From: an uncultured Oscillospiraceae bacterium | Lineage (GTDB): Bacteria > Bacillota > Clostridia > Oscillospirales > Oscillospiraceae | Length of the DNA: 64,000 nt | NCBI GenBank assembly: GCA_947626265.1 | Contig: CANQRM010000006.1 | Coordinates: 1 to 64,000, forward strand | Direction of reading: 5' to 3' | In this document: positions 49,178-58,345 of the stretch, one piece after another | Layout of the letters: each line of letters begins with the position of its first letter | Position numbering within the stretch: position 1 is the first letter of the stretch | Notes under the pieces: model-generated | Seen by the model: the letters and a program-made list of their open reading frames with translations, nothing else | What the model was told of the DNA's origin: nothing | Databases searched by the model: none | Program-made: the position numbers and the translations under genes

Positions 49178-51187
49178 TCACTCCTCGGGGATGAGAGTTA
49201 TGATATCCCGGATGGGCATGCAGATGTCGTCGCATTCCTTCGCCCGGTGGTTCTCCAGGATGAGCCGCGCCGCGTTCTGCATGGCGGGAAATCCCGCCCG
49301 CGTCAGCTGGTTGGCGTAGATGACGATGTTCGCGCCCCGGGCTTTGAACTCCTCCTCCGTCACCGCGTTGAACATCGTTGGCACCACGACCACGGGCGTC
49401 ACGCCGTCCTCTTCCCGGAAGCGCCTGAGAAACTCAAATATCTCCGCCGGGTCCTTCTTCCGGCTGTGTATCATGACCGCGTCGGCGCCCGCCCCGACAT
49501 AGGCATGGGCGCGGGTCAGCGCGTCGTCCATGCCCCGCTCCAGGATGAGGCTCTCGATGCGGGCGCAGATCATGAAGTCCTTTGTCTTTTGGACATGTTT
49601 TCCCGCCGCGATCTTGGCGCAGAAGTCCTCGACGCTGTCCTGGGTCTGCTCCACCTCTGTACCGAAAAGGGAGTTCTTCTTGAGGCCCGTCTTATCCTCA
49701 ATGATGACCATGGACACGCCCATGCGCTCCAGGGTGCGGACCGTGTATACAAAATGCTCGGCGAGCCCGCCGGTATCCCCGTCGAAGATGATGGGCTTGG
49801 TGGTGACCTCCATGATGTCGTCCACGGTCCGCAGGCGGCTGGTCATGTCCACCAGCTCAATGTCGGGCTTTCCTTTCGCCGTGGAGTCGCACAGGGAGCT
49901 GGACCATATGGCGTCGAACTGGAAGGTCCTGCCATCCTTGAGCACCGTCGTTTTCTCGGCGATAAGGCCTGTGATGCCGCTGTGCGCCTCGATGGCCGTG
50001 ACCAGGCCCTTCATGGACAGGAGCTTTTTCAGCCGCCCCCGGCGATAGTCCGGCATGGCCAGCTGCTGCCGGCTCATCTTATCCAGTTCCTCATATTTCT
50101 TATCCGCGGAATACGGGAACTCCACCAGCTCGCCGCCATACTCGGCCAGCACGGAGATGACCTCGTCCCGGACGGGCTTCTGGAAGCCCTCGCGCCAGTT
50201 GTCCCCGTGGACCACATAGGCGGGACAGAGCTGCCGGAGCATGTCCGCGTAGCTCAGTGTCTTCTGCTCCACGACCTCCGCCACGCCGGTGATGCTACCC
50301 ACCAGCGCCTTGCGCTCCTCGCAGGGGATCAGCGGGAAGCGCTTATAGCTTGCCACCGCCTCATCGGACAGCACGCCGATGACGAGCCTGCCCAGGCGGG
50401 CCGCCTTTTTTATGATGGCGATATGGCCGCTATGGAGGATATCCGCCGAAAAGCACATGTACACAACACGGCTTTCGACCCTTCGCAGGTCCTCCGATAC
50501 CGCGGCCAGGTCCTCCGGCGTGTCGATCTCCGCGCAGAGTTTTTCCTTTACGTCCAGTCCGCGGATTTCGCACCTGTCCAATACCTCATTGAAGGCGCCC
50601 TCCGCGTAGCAATTCCGCCTGCCGCTTTCGCAGTAAGCGCAGATAGCGTCGAGCCAGACCGCCCAGTCGTCCTTTTTCAGCTTATACAGCGGCTGGGCCG
50701 CCAGCGCATCCTGGAAAAAATCAACACCGATCTTCCGAATGCGGCCGCCGCTCATAACGGCCTTGAAGTCCTTTTCCGGCAGGGGCTTGGCAGAGCTGAC
50801 CGCCATGCAGCTTTCGGCGCCGGCCAGCACCGCGTCCAGCACCTGCGCCTCAAAGACCATGTCCCCATGTACGAGCAATATGTCGTCGTCCCACAGATAT
50901 TCGCGGGCGCAGTAAATGGAATAGATATAGTTGGTCGAGGCATAGTCCGGGTTGTTGACGCAGGTGACGCGGACAGGCAGTCCAAGGGATCGGCAATAGC
51001 CTTCCAGCACCTTGTGGCAGTATCCCGTCGTCATCACGACGTCCTTGATCCCGTCCTCAGCCAGCAGCCGCAGCTGCCGGCTGAGGATCGTCTCCCCGCC
51101 GCCCAGCTCCGTCATGCACTTCGGATGCTCCGATGCCAGGACGCCCATCCGCCGCCCCAGACCGGAATTCAGGATAAGAGCTTTCAA
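49178..51187 (-). CDS. aepX: Three-domain protein: sugar-nucleotidyltransferase-like + cytidylyltransferase-like + PEP mutase
   Basis: This 669-residue fusion combines three modules. Residues 1-235 are a LicC/MobA-like nucleotidyltransferase (KALILNSGLGRRMG, then LLVHGDMVF). Residues 245-375 are a HIGH-superfamily cytidylyltransferase-like domain with HSGH at 252-255 and VVHGDNW, but without an obvious RTxGISTT motif. Residues 385-669 are PEP mutase, with the catalytic loop EDKTGLKKNS near 497 and DGDTGG upstream. PEP mutase makes phosphonopyruvate from PEP, forming the C-P bond; the nucleotidyltransferase part could load a phosphonate such as 2-aminoethylphosphonate onto CMP. A TTG start at 51187, following GGGGTGAT, fits the family N-terminus better than the GTG at 51196. 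Confidence 0.9.
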   Translation of the reverse strand: MKALILNSGLGRRMGVLASEHPKCMTELGGGETILSRQLRLLAEDGIKDVVMTTGYCHKVLEGYCRSLGLPVRVTCVNNPDYASTNYIYSIYCAREYLWDDDILLVHGDMVFEAQVLDAVLAGAESCMAVSSAKPLPEKDFKAVMSGGRIRKIGVDFFQDALAAQPLYKLKKDDWAVWLDAICAYCESGRRNCYAEGAFNEVLDRCEIRGLDVKEKLCAEIDTPEDLAAVSEDLRRVESRVVYMCFSADILHSGHIAIIKKAARLGRLVIGVLSDEAVASYKRFPLIPCEERKALVGSITGVAEVVEQKTLSYADMLRQLCPAYVVHGDNWREGFQKPVRDEVISVLAEYGGELVEFPYSADKKYEELDKMSRQQLAMPDYRRGRLKKLLSMKGLVTAIEAHSGITGLIAEKTTVLKDGRTFQFDAIWSSSLCDSTAKGKPDIELVDMTSRLRTVDDIMEVTTKPIIFDGDTGGLAEHFVYTVRTLERMGVSMVIIEDKTGLKKNSLFGTEVEQTQDSVEDFCAKIAAGKHVQKTKDFMICARIESLILERGMDDALTRAHAYVGAGADAVMIHSRKKDPAEIFEFLRRFREEDGVTPVVVVPTMFNAVTEEEFKARGANIVIYANQLTRAGFPAMQNAARLILENHRAKECDDICMPIRDIITLIPEE

Positions 51188-51227
51188 GGATATCACCCCA
51201 TTCGCACATCACACGGTCACTTCGCCG

Positions 51228-52655
51228 CTATGGCTTTTTGTTCTTCTTCAGAGCCCCGGTATACCGCATGAAGAACAGCGCCGCAAAAATGAGGACCGCC
51301 AGGCACAGCGCATAGCGGATGACAGGATATCTGTATATCCAATTGCATGCCAGCGCGATGCTCACCATTATCATCGACAGCAGCCCCACATACTTCATGT
51401 CGTAGACCGGGCTCCGCACCACTTTCCTCATAGCCCAATGATCGGCCGCCGCCTGCAGAAGGTAGCAGACGAGGGTTGTATACCCCGCGGCGATGTATCC
51501 GCATCGGGGAATGAACACATAGTTGAGCGCGATGTTCAGAACCGCGGAGCTCACGCTGGCATACATGACGTACCTGGGTCTTTTGTAATAGTAGATGACA
51601 TTGGCGTAGATGAAATACTGTACCTGAAAAAACACGCCTGCCACTACCGGCGGAATGGCATAGACCGCCTCCATGTACTCCTTCGTAGCCATGACGGCCA
51701 CGACCTCAGGCCCCAGCATGATCACCGCGGCACAGAGTACCGCCACGCCTGTCAGGATGGGCATGGTCACATCGGATACCGCCTTATGGTCGTTCTCCCG
51801 GCATTTCTCATATGTATACGGTATGAGCGAGGCGTTTATGGAGGACCACACTATGTTCGCGATGGACGCCACCGAATATGCCACGCTGTAATGGGCCGTG
51901 GCGGCGTCGCCCACGAGCTTCGCGATCATCAGCTTGTCGGAGCCGCCAAGAAGGCTCCCGGACAGATAGTGCGGGATCAGAGGAAGATTGAAAAGAAAAG
52001 CGCTCCGCCAGTAGTCCACGCGCACCCGGCCCTTTACCTTCAGGCCAAGATAGATGTAAAAGCCAATGTATACGGCGATCAGCGGAAGCTCCGCGCCGAA
52101 TATCCGCGCGTATGTCCTGCTCCCGCCGGTAAACAGGACGCACAACAGCGCCGTGAGCGGAGAGATGAGCGCGCAGCCTATGGCCCAAAGGGCTGTCGCT
52201 TTATATTTCAGCTCATATCTCTGCCGGCTCACCCAGAAATTATAGGCCGGCTGAAACAGGAAAACGGCTCCCATGAGGAGCATGAGCGGCCAGTCAAGTC
52301 CGATCCACCGCCGGAGACGGGGAAAAAAGCACAGCAGCAGGCCAAAAGAAACGATGGTAATAAGGTTGGAGAGCATCAGCATCGAAAAAGAGTATTCGTC
52401 CCGGTTATCGAGGTAGTCCGACATGCCGTTATTGAATACGCCCGCCGAGAGGCTGAACATGGCCACGATGCCAAAAAGGCCCATCCATGTCTGGAATACG
52501 GAGACCTGGCCGTATTCCTCCGCCGTCAGGAGGCGGGTAAAGACCGGGGTGGTGAGGTATGCGATCCCCTTCGTGACGACCGTCGCGAAAAACAGCGCCG
52601 CGGAGGCCTTTATCCCGCGGGGCACTTTTTCAAGCTGTTTCCATATGCTCAACAC
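51228..52655 (-). CDS. Polysaccharide flippase, Wzx/PST family
   Basis: This 475-residue protein has about 12-14 predicted helices and the overall layout of oligosaccharide repeat-unit flippases of the MATE/MVF superfamily, starting with FATVVTKGIAYLTTPVFTRLLTAEEYG, a typical Wzx N-terminus. It would turn the undecaprenyl-linked repeat unit to the outer face of the membrane before polymerisation. The start is GTG at 52655 or TTG at 52652; GAGAGTGAT lies upstream. It belongs to the operon with the Wzy-type polymerase and the initiating transferase, so a Wzx/Wzy assembly route is predicted. Confidence 0.88.
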   Translation of the reverse strand: MLSIWKQLEKVPRGIKASAALFFATVVTKGIAYLTTPVFTRLLTAEEYGQVSVFQTWMGLFGIVAMFSLSAGVFNNGMSDYLDNRDEYSFSMLMLSNLITIVSFGLLLCFFPRLRRWIGLDWPLMLLMGAVFLFQPAYNFWVSRQRYELKYKATALWAIGCALISPLTALLCVLFTGGSRTYARIFGAELPLIAVYIGFYIYLGLKVKGRVRVDYWRSAFLFNLPLIPHYLSGSLLGGSDKLMIAKLVGDAATAHYSVAYSVASIANIVWSSINASLIPYTYEKCRENDHKAVSDVTMPILTGVAVLCAAVIMLGPEVVAVMATKEYMEAVYAIPPVVAGVFFQVQYFIYANVIYYYKRPRYVMYASVSSAVLNIALNYVFIPRCGYIAAGYTTLVCYLLQAAADHWAMRKVVRSPVYDMKYVGLLSMIMVSIALACNWIYRYPVIRYALCLAVLIFAALFFMRYTGALKKNKKP

Positions 52656-52668
52656 TGATCACTCTCTG

Positions 52669-53700
52669 TCAGAACGGTTCCTGGCTGTGCCTTGGCCTTA
52701 ATGAAAACTTCTCAAAAGGATAGAGATACTCCGGAAGGGCCTCCTCTATCCGCCGTATGTCGCCGGCCAGCTCCGGGTGTTTGAGGAAGAGCTGGGTATT
52801 GTCTATGGACACCGCCGGGTCAAAATACTTCTTCTCGCCGCTTCCAATATCCCCCAGGCCGAGAAAGTCCGTCAGCCTTTTCCCGGTCCGCTCATAGTCG
52901 TATATCAGGTCCTCATACCGCATCCGCATTATATCCGGATCCGAGGGAAGCGCATCGTTTCTGACAAGTCGGTGATAGCGGATATAGTCCTCCACATCGT
53001 CCGTCGGGATGAAAGCTCCATTGCTTCTCAAATAGCACTTGGCCAAAACGTAGATATCCCGCGGGTCCCGGTCCACCAATACCGCCTTCGGATCATCGAA
53101 AAACTTCATGCTCCGCCTGGGATCATATACGTCAAAGGGCTGGTTGAGAAGCACCGTCCTGCCCAGGTCATATCCCAGCATCTCCATCACGTCCCGGAGA
53201 TAACTGCGCGCACTGTCGTAAAAGTTCTCCGGCATGACGGAGAGATACATAGTGTCGCGCTTGGAATAGGGCCACTTTCTGCCGCTGACGCGCTCATAGA
53301 TGCTTATCAGGTGGCGCTTCCTTCCTGCCATGATACTTCCGGTAAAGCCCTTTCCATATCGGTCTATAGGTGTATTTCCCCTCCATGAGACCTGGACGAG
53401 CTCGTCAATGAACCGGAAAGAGCGGGCCCAGAATCCGTTCCCGGTGAGCTTTCGGAAACGGCATCTTGGCGTATCCATCCCGCATATCATCTTTTTAAAG
53501 TCCCGGATGGCACCATGAGAGGATATGTACCGCGTCCGTCTCTCCATCAGTTGGTATTCCAGATCCTGGAGCCCATGAGGGACATACGAGATATCAAATT
53601 CCGGTACAGTCAGGCTGCAGCTGCACTCATCCCACTGGCGAAGGTAGTCCAGCAGCGCCCCGCTGCCGCTGTAGCCGTATCCGCAGACGCCTATCACCAT
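52669..53700 (-). CDS. Sulfotransferase family protein
   Basis: This 343-residue protein looks like a PAPS-dependent carbohydrate sulfotransferase. The 5'-phosphosulfate-binding loop is GYGYSGSGALLDYL at residues 6-19, and a 3'-phosphate-binding region VLVDRDPRDIYVLAK lies near 205. C-terminal MRYEDLIYDYERTGKRLTDFLGL is the usual family ending. No signal peptide or membrane helix is seen, so sulfation would occur in the cytoplasm on the lipid-linked repeat unit before export. Its start overlaps the stop of the polymerase gene. The first 60 residues of the longer track ORF are read from the polymerase gene and are not real. Confidence 0.8.
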   Translation of the reverse strand: MVIGVCGYGYSGSGALLDYLRQWDECSCSLTVPEFDISYVPHGLQDLEYQLMERRTRYISSHGAIRDFKKMICGMDTPRCRFRKLTGNGFWARSFRFIDELVQVSWRGNTPIDRYGKGFTGSIMAGRKRHLISIYERVSGRKWPYSKRDTMYLSVMPENFYDSARSYLRDVMEMLGYDLGRTVLLNQPFDVYDPRRSMKFFDDPKAVLVDRDPRDIYVLAKCYLRSNGAFIPTDDVEDYIRYHRLVRNDALPSDPDIMRMRYEDLIYDYERTGKRLTDFLGLGDIGSGEKKYFDPAVSIDNTQLFLKHPELAGDIRRIEEALPEYLYPFEKFSLRPRHSQEPF

Positions 53701-54932
53701 ATCCGCTTCTCCCCTGCCAGATGGGTCTTCTCTCTTTTTAAAGCACGCCGCACGCCTGACCGTCGCTCTGCTGACGCCAGGGCTCTTTCGATCCGCGGCG
53801 CGTGGTACACCATGGTCATGATAGCGAACAGCGGCGTCATATTCGTGATGGCCTCTACCTGCCCAACGATGAGAAAGCACAGGATCGTGACTAGAAAATA
53901 CGCGCTGTACTTCCTGTTTTTGACATTTTTCAGCGGCCTGTCGAGTATCAGTATCGTTGCCAGGAAGAAGACCATCCCCAAGAGCCCGGACTCATACAAT
54001 ATCTGAAGGAAGTGGTTATGGCAGTGGGAAAACCCCGCAAGACGCGCGCGGGTGAGATCCGTGTCCACGACACCCCATCCGAGCAGCGGTTTTTCCCTGA
54101 ACATTTTGAGCGCCACATCCCATCGAACGGTTCGACCGGTAAACGTCATATCCTTGCCCAGAATGTCCACGATGAGCCATTTGAACAGATACTGCATTCT
54201 TCCGATCACGACCAGGAAGAAAAAGCCTCCGTGCAAAAGGACGACCCTGCGAGCGCTCAGCAGATTCGCTCCCGCTCTCGCTTTTGTGATGATCCACAAA
54301 ACGATCCAGACGGTCACCGCGACCACCGACGCGCCCGACCAGGTGATATATACCGACGCGGAAAGCAAAAGAATAATAAAAAACTGCACGATGGCGGGGA
54401 CGCGGGTCTTTTCAGCATAGACAGCGAAGACGCACAGCGAAGGCAAAATGATCGGATAGTGGGTGTTGTCATAGCCCAAAAACCAGTTCTGCCAAAAGCG
54501 GGTCGTTCTATACATACCGCCTGGGAATGCCACAACTGTAATCAGATTGACGATGACCTCAAGGGAAAAGAGATATAAAAACGCCTTGACCATGGCCTGG
54601 GCGTTTCTGACGGACATCAGATCCACAAACATGCACACAGCGAGCACGGAACCGCATTCCACCGCCAGACTCCAATACTCCCCGTCGTTTAACAATGTAC
54701 TGAACAGGAGCGTCATTTCATCGGCAAAAACAGCTATGATGATTTTCGAGAGTCTTCGGTCGGCAATAAAAATGGCAAATATGATAGCAAAGGAACAGAG
54801 CCTCAGGATATCATGCACTATATCAAGCTCCGGGAAAAGATCGCTGAAAGCGGCCGGCCAAAAAAACGGCAGGATGATGAGGGACAGAACGAGCGGATCA
54901 TTCAGAGGCCGAAGCTTTAGTTTTACGTTCAT
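53694..54932 (-). CDS. O-antigen polymerase/ligase-type protein (Wzy)
   Basis: This 412-residue integral membrane protein has about 10-12 helices and, near residue 265, the extracellular loop pattern of the Wzy_C/O-antigen ligase family: FTGRTVRWDVALKMF followed by LLGWG and SHCHNHFLQILYESG. It would polymerise the exported repeat units. ATG at 54932 follows AAGGAG; the track's first codon is TTG one codon earlier. The gene is less GC-rich than the neighbouring metabolic genes, as is common in polysaccharide loci. Confidence 0.85.
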   Translation of the reverse strand: MNVKLKLRPLNDPLVLSLIILPFFWPAAFSDLFPELDIVHDILRLCSFAIIFAIFIADRRLSKIIIAVFADEMTLLFSTLLNDGEYWSLAVECGSVLAVCMFVDLMSVRNAQAMVKAFLYLFSLEVIVNLITVVAFPGGMYRTTRFWQNWFLGYDNTHYPIILPSLCVFAVYAEKTRVPAIVQFFIILLLSASVYITWSGASVVAVTVWIVLWIITKARAGANLLSARRVVLLHGGFFFLVVIGRMQYLFKWLIVDILGKDMTFTGRTVRWDVALKMFREKPLLGWGVVDTDLTRARLAGFSHCHNHFLQILYESGLLGMVFFLATILILDRPLKNVKNRKYSAYFLVTILCFLIVGQVEAITNMTPLFAIMTMVYHAPRIERALASAERRSGVRRALKREKTHLAGEKRIW

Positions 54933-54964
54933 CAAGCGCTCTCCTTATATGCCGGCTCTCTTTT

Positions 54965-56023
54965 CTACCTGTTATGTGTTCCGTCGACGAACCTTTTTCC
55001 CATGTAGCACAGCTTTACCGGCCAGACCCAGGGCAGACGTAACACATGCTTCAAAAGAATCTCTTTCCAACTAAGATATGCATTTTTGTGGTTCCATATA
55101 GCGGCGTGAAACAACGGCTCATGTTTCATCGCGCGGAGCTCCGCCGCCACTTCAGAATAGGGCTTGGAGTTCGACGGATGGAAAAAATAACATCGAAGGT
55201 TAGTTTCCATCAACTTAAACGCACTGAAAATCAGTGCTTCCTGATAGTCATTTTTATCGGGCTGTCTCGACAAAATGGCGACCAATTTTTCAATATATCT
55301 CTTACGCATACTGGGCCAGTTGGGATTGAATCGGTTCATGGATGCAGTTTCAATATAGGTCCGATAATGGTAGCCGATACACTCACATGCCACTACGTCA
55401 TTGGCCCTTTCAAATACTGACAAGTTGAAAATCGTATCTTCACCTGGATGCAATAATAAATCAAACTCTATATGTTCTTTTTTCAGAAAAGCTGTGCGGA
55501 ACAATTTGTTCCACGGAACGCTGAGGTTTGACTTATCACATAGTTCTTTCAATCCGTACCCAGGCACAAGTGTTTTTTTGATCAGCGTCTGTCGGTCAAC
55601 AAGGCCCGCGTCACAGACGTCAAAAATACGCGCAACCACCGGACCGGAACGCTGTTCATTATAATTTCCACTGACACATAGCACATCGGCCCCGCCTGTC
55701 GGGATCAAACTTACCATCTGCTCATAATAGTTCAGTTCAAGCCAGTCGTCCGGATCAACAAAAGCGATCCACTCTCCCGCCGCCGCCCGGATACCGTCGT
55801 TCCTGGCCGCTCCGACGCCGCCATTGCGCTTGTGAATGACACGTATCCTATGGTCACGGCTTGCATATTCGTCACAAATCGCGCCGCAGGTGTCCGGTGA
55901 ACCGTCGTCGATCAATATGATCTCAAGGTTTTGATACGTCTGATTTGCCACGCTGTCCAGGCACTGCCGCAGATACGGTTCTACATTGTAAATAGGAATA
56001 ATGACGGATATCAGTAGTCCCAT
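54965..56023 (-). CDS. Family 2 glycosyltransferase (paralogue B)
   Basis: This 352-residue GT-A fold enzyme transfers a sugar from a nucleotide donor. The N-terminal SVIIPIYNVEPYLRQCLDS, the DDGSPDTCG segment and the metal-binding FVDPDDWLE motif near 88 are typical of GT2. It is strikingly similar over its whole length to the GT2 protein encoded at 57245-58345, with the same KKTLVPGYG segment and RLPW/C-terminal VK(I)LC pattern, so the two are recent paralogues flanking a GT4 gene. GGAAGGAAAAT precedes the ATG at 56023; the upstream track start is not supported. The donor sugar is unknown. Confidence 0.88.
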   Translation of the reverse strand: MGLLISVIIPIYNVEPYLRQCLDSVANQTYQNLEIILIDDGSPDTCGAICDEYASRDHRIRVIHKRNGGVGAARNDGIRAAAGEWIAFVDPDDWLELNYYEQMVSLIPTGGADVLCVSGNYNEQRSGPVVARIFDVCDAGLVDRQTLIKKTLVPGYGLKELCDKSNLSVPWNKLFRTAFLKKEHIEFDLLLHPGEDTIFNLSVFERANDVVACECIGYHYRTYIETASMNRFNPNWPSMRKRYIEKLVAILSRQPDKNDYQEALIFSAFKLMETNLRCYFFHPSNSKPYSEVAAELRAMKHEPLFHAAIWNHKNAYLSWKEILLKHVLRLPWVWPVKLCYMGKRFVDGTHNR

Positions 56024-56080
56024 ATTTTCCTTCCTGTCGCGCAGCAGAGCATTACGCATTCCCCTCACCAAACAATTCCG

Positions 56081-57238
56081 TCAGCGTCTGCGCGTCTTCT
56101 CCACGTCATATCCCGCGTCGTATACGTCCCGCCAATCGTTCTCACGCTCATGGGCCAATCCCTTGTACTTCAAAAGGCTGTCCCGCCATACCGTGGCGTC
56201 CCCCGGCGGCAGGAACTCCATCCGGCCGGACACGTCCGCTTCCCGCGGCACCACATTTGAAACGACGCAGGAAAGGCCCGACGCCTGCGCCTCCATGTTC
56301 ACGATGCCAAGCCCTTCATAAAGACTTGGCAGTACGAATACGTCCATTGCGCAGTAATACCGCTCCGTCCACTCCGTCACGCCCGCGAAGAACACTTTGT
56401 CTTCCAAGCCATATTGGTCCACTTTCTGCCGGATCTTCTCCTGCAGTGTTCCCTCACCCAGCAGGAGGAGCCTGGCCTCGGGGCATACCTTGCTGACCTC
56501 AGAGAAAATATCTATTAGGAACCGATGATTTTTCTGCTCCTCAAAACGCCCGATGTGGCCTATCACATAGTCAGTCCCGGCAAAGCCAAGCTCTTTCCGG
56601 CATTCTTCTCTCACGGACGCAGAAAAGGCAAACCGCCTCGTGTCGATTCCGTTTTTCAGAATCGTCGCCCTTTGGCCCGCTTCTTTTCCAAACAGGTCCT
56701 CCGCCGCCGGCCGGGAGCAAGCCAGAAGGTCCGTCGCGTTGTTCACAATGATTTTCTTGGCAAAACCGCGAACAAGCTCTTTTACCGCACTTCCCGGGAT
56801 CTTTGTATTGTGAGCATGGGCGATCCGCCGGGGAATACCGCACCGCTTTGTCGCCGCCAGCAGAATTGCCAGAGATATAAACGAGAAGGAATTAATGTAG
56901 ACTATGTTAAATCTTTCATCCTTCTGCAAACGTTTAATGTTTTTGCTTACAATATGTACGCACTTGCATTTGGAAAGAACTGACTTATGACGATAACTGT
57001 CAAGTTCCAGATATACCGATCTATCAACGACACAATTAATCTTTTTTGCAAGTTCTTCTGCAATGATTTTCCCGGATGAAAGAAAAGTTATATCAAAGAT
57101 TGACCTCTCTATCCGACTAAATGTATTAATCAAGTATATTTCTATACCGCCAAAAGTAACGTTTGAAGGACTTACTACTAATATTTTCTTCGGAATAGTA
57201 TTATCATTATTAACTACTTTCCGTTTCACGTTTCTCAT
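56081..57238 (-). CDS. Family 4 glycosyltransferase
   Basis: This 385-residue GT-B enzyme shows ILVVSPSNVTFGGIEIYLINTF at the N-terminus and the retaining GT4 signature LPSLYEGLGIVNMEAQASG with the E-x7-E motif near 305, so it should add a sugar with retention. The N-terminal third is coded by AT-rich DNA (single 60-base lines I counted between 56881 and 57240 run near 28-35% GC), while the C-terminal half is GC-rich (52-63% in lines counted between 56161 and 56340). The gene therefore looks like a mosaic formed by recombination. It is sandwiched between two closely related GT2 genes. Confidence 0.88.
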   Translation of the reverse strand: MRNVKRKVVNNDNTIPKKILVVSPSNVTFGGIEIYLINTFSRIERSIFDITFLSSGKIIAEELAKKINCVVDRSVYLELDSYRHKSVLSKCKCVHIVSKNIKRLQKDERFNIVYINSFSFISLAILLAATKRCGIPRRIAHAHNTKIPGSAVKELVRGFAKKIIVNNATDLLACSRPAAEDLFGKEAGQRATILKNGIDTRRFAFSASVREECRKELGFAGTDYVIGHIGRFEEQKNHRFLIDIFSEVSKVCPEARLLLLGEGTLQEKIRQKVDQYGLEDKVFFAGVTEWTERYYCAMDVFVLPSLYEGLGIVNMEAQASGLSCVVSNVVPREADVSGRMEFLPPGDATVWRDSLLKYKGLAHERENDWRDVYDAGYDVEKTRRR

Positions 57239-57244
57239 AGACCC

Positions 57245-58345
57245 TCAATCTATACGCGCTACATTCTTCTGTCCCTTGCCTATGCCGTTCACAGCTCTTT
57301 CAAACCTGAAGCACAGCTTTATCGGCCAAGCGAAAGGCAGGCGCAGTGCATGCTTCAAAAGGACGTCTACCTTTTTCAGATGTGCGTTTTCACGCCCCCA
57401 AATGGCAGCATGACACAGCGGCTCCCGTTTCATCGCGCGAAACTCCGTCACGATCTCAGAATACGATTTGGGATTTGACGGATGAAAATAACAGCATCGG
57501 AGATTGGCTTTTATCAACATAAACACCCTGATAAGGATCTCAGCCCGATACGCTTCCTGATCCGACTGTCTTGACATAAACTCAGTCATTATATCTATGA
57601 ATCTTTTGCGCATGCAGGGCCAGTTGGGATTGAAGCGATGTCTGGCCGACGTCTCAACGTTATCACGATAATGATAACCGGTGCACTCACATGCCACTAC
57701 GGCAGCGGCTCTCTCAAATACATGCAAATTGAAAAGGACATCCTCAAAGGCTTGCAGCACAATATCATATTCTATATGTTCTTTTTTCAAAAAAGAACAA
57801 CGGTACAACTTATTCCATGAAACACTGAGACATGACCATCTGTGCTGCTCCATCACTCCGTATCCCGGCACCAATGTTTTTTTGATCAGCGTCTGCCTAT
57901 TGACGATCCCCTCATCATAGGCATAAAAAATACGGGCAGTTTCTGCGCCGGAACGTTTCTCTATAATATGGCCGCTGGCGCAGATCACATCAACCCCGTT
58001 TGACGGGACCGAATCGACCATCTGTTCAAAATAGTTTGTTTCAAGCCAGTCGTCCGAGTCGGCAAACGCGATCCACTCCCCTGCCGCCGCCTGGATACCG
58101 TCGTTCCTAGCCGCTCCGACTCCTCCGTTTGCTTTATGGATGACCTGGATACGCTTATCCTTCGCGGCATACTCGTCGCATATGGCGCCGCAGTTGTCCG
58201 GTGAACCGTCGTCGACAATGATGATCTCCAAATTTTTGTATGTCTGATTTACCACACTGTCCAGGCACTGCCGGATATACGGCTCTACGTTATAGACAGG
58301 TATAATGACCGATATCAGTGATCCCATCCCCGGTTCAGACGGCAT
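57245..58345 (-). CDS. Family 2 glycosyltransferase (paralogue A)
   Basis: This 366-residue GT-A fold enzyme is a close paralogue of the product of 54965-56023. SVIIPVYNVEPYIRQCLDS, DDGSPDNCG and the FADSDDWLETNYF metal-binding motif are the GT2 features; here the DxD-region reads ADSDD instead of VDPDD. The start at 58345 follows AGGAGGTTTGTT and overlaps the end of glf by 11 bases. C-terminal helices without clear membrane character suggest peripheral membrane association. Donor and acceptor cannot be deduced. Confidence 0.88.
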   Translation of the reverse strand: MPSEPGMGSLISVIIPVYNVEPYIRQCLDSVVNQTYKNLEIIIVDDGSPDNCGAICDEYAAKDKRIQVIHKANGGVGAARNDGIQAAAGEWIAFADSDDWLETNYFEQMVDSVPSNGVDVICASGHIIEKRSGAETARIFYAYDEGIVNRQTLIKKTLVPGYGVMEQHRWSCLSVSWNKLYRCSFLKKEHIEYDIVLQAFEDVLFNLHVFERAAAVVACECTGYHYRDNVETSARHRFNPNWPCMRKRFIDIMTEFMSRQSDQEAYRAEILIRVFMLIKANLRCCYFHPSNPKSYSEIVTEFRAMKREPLCHAAIWGRENAHLKKVDVLLKHALRLPFAWPIKLCFRFERAVNGIGKGQKNVARID

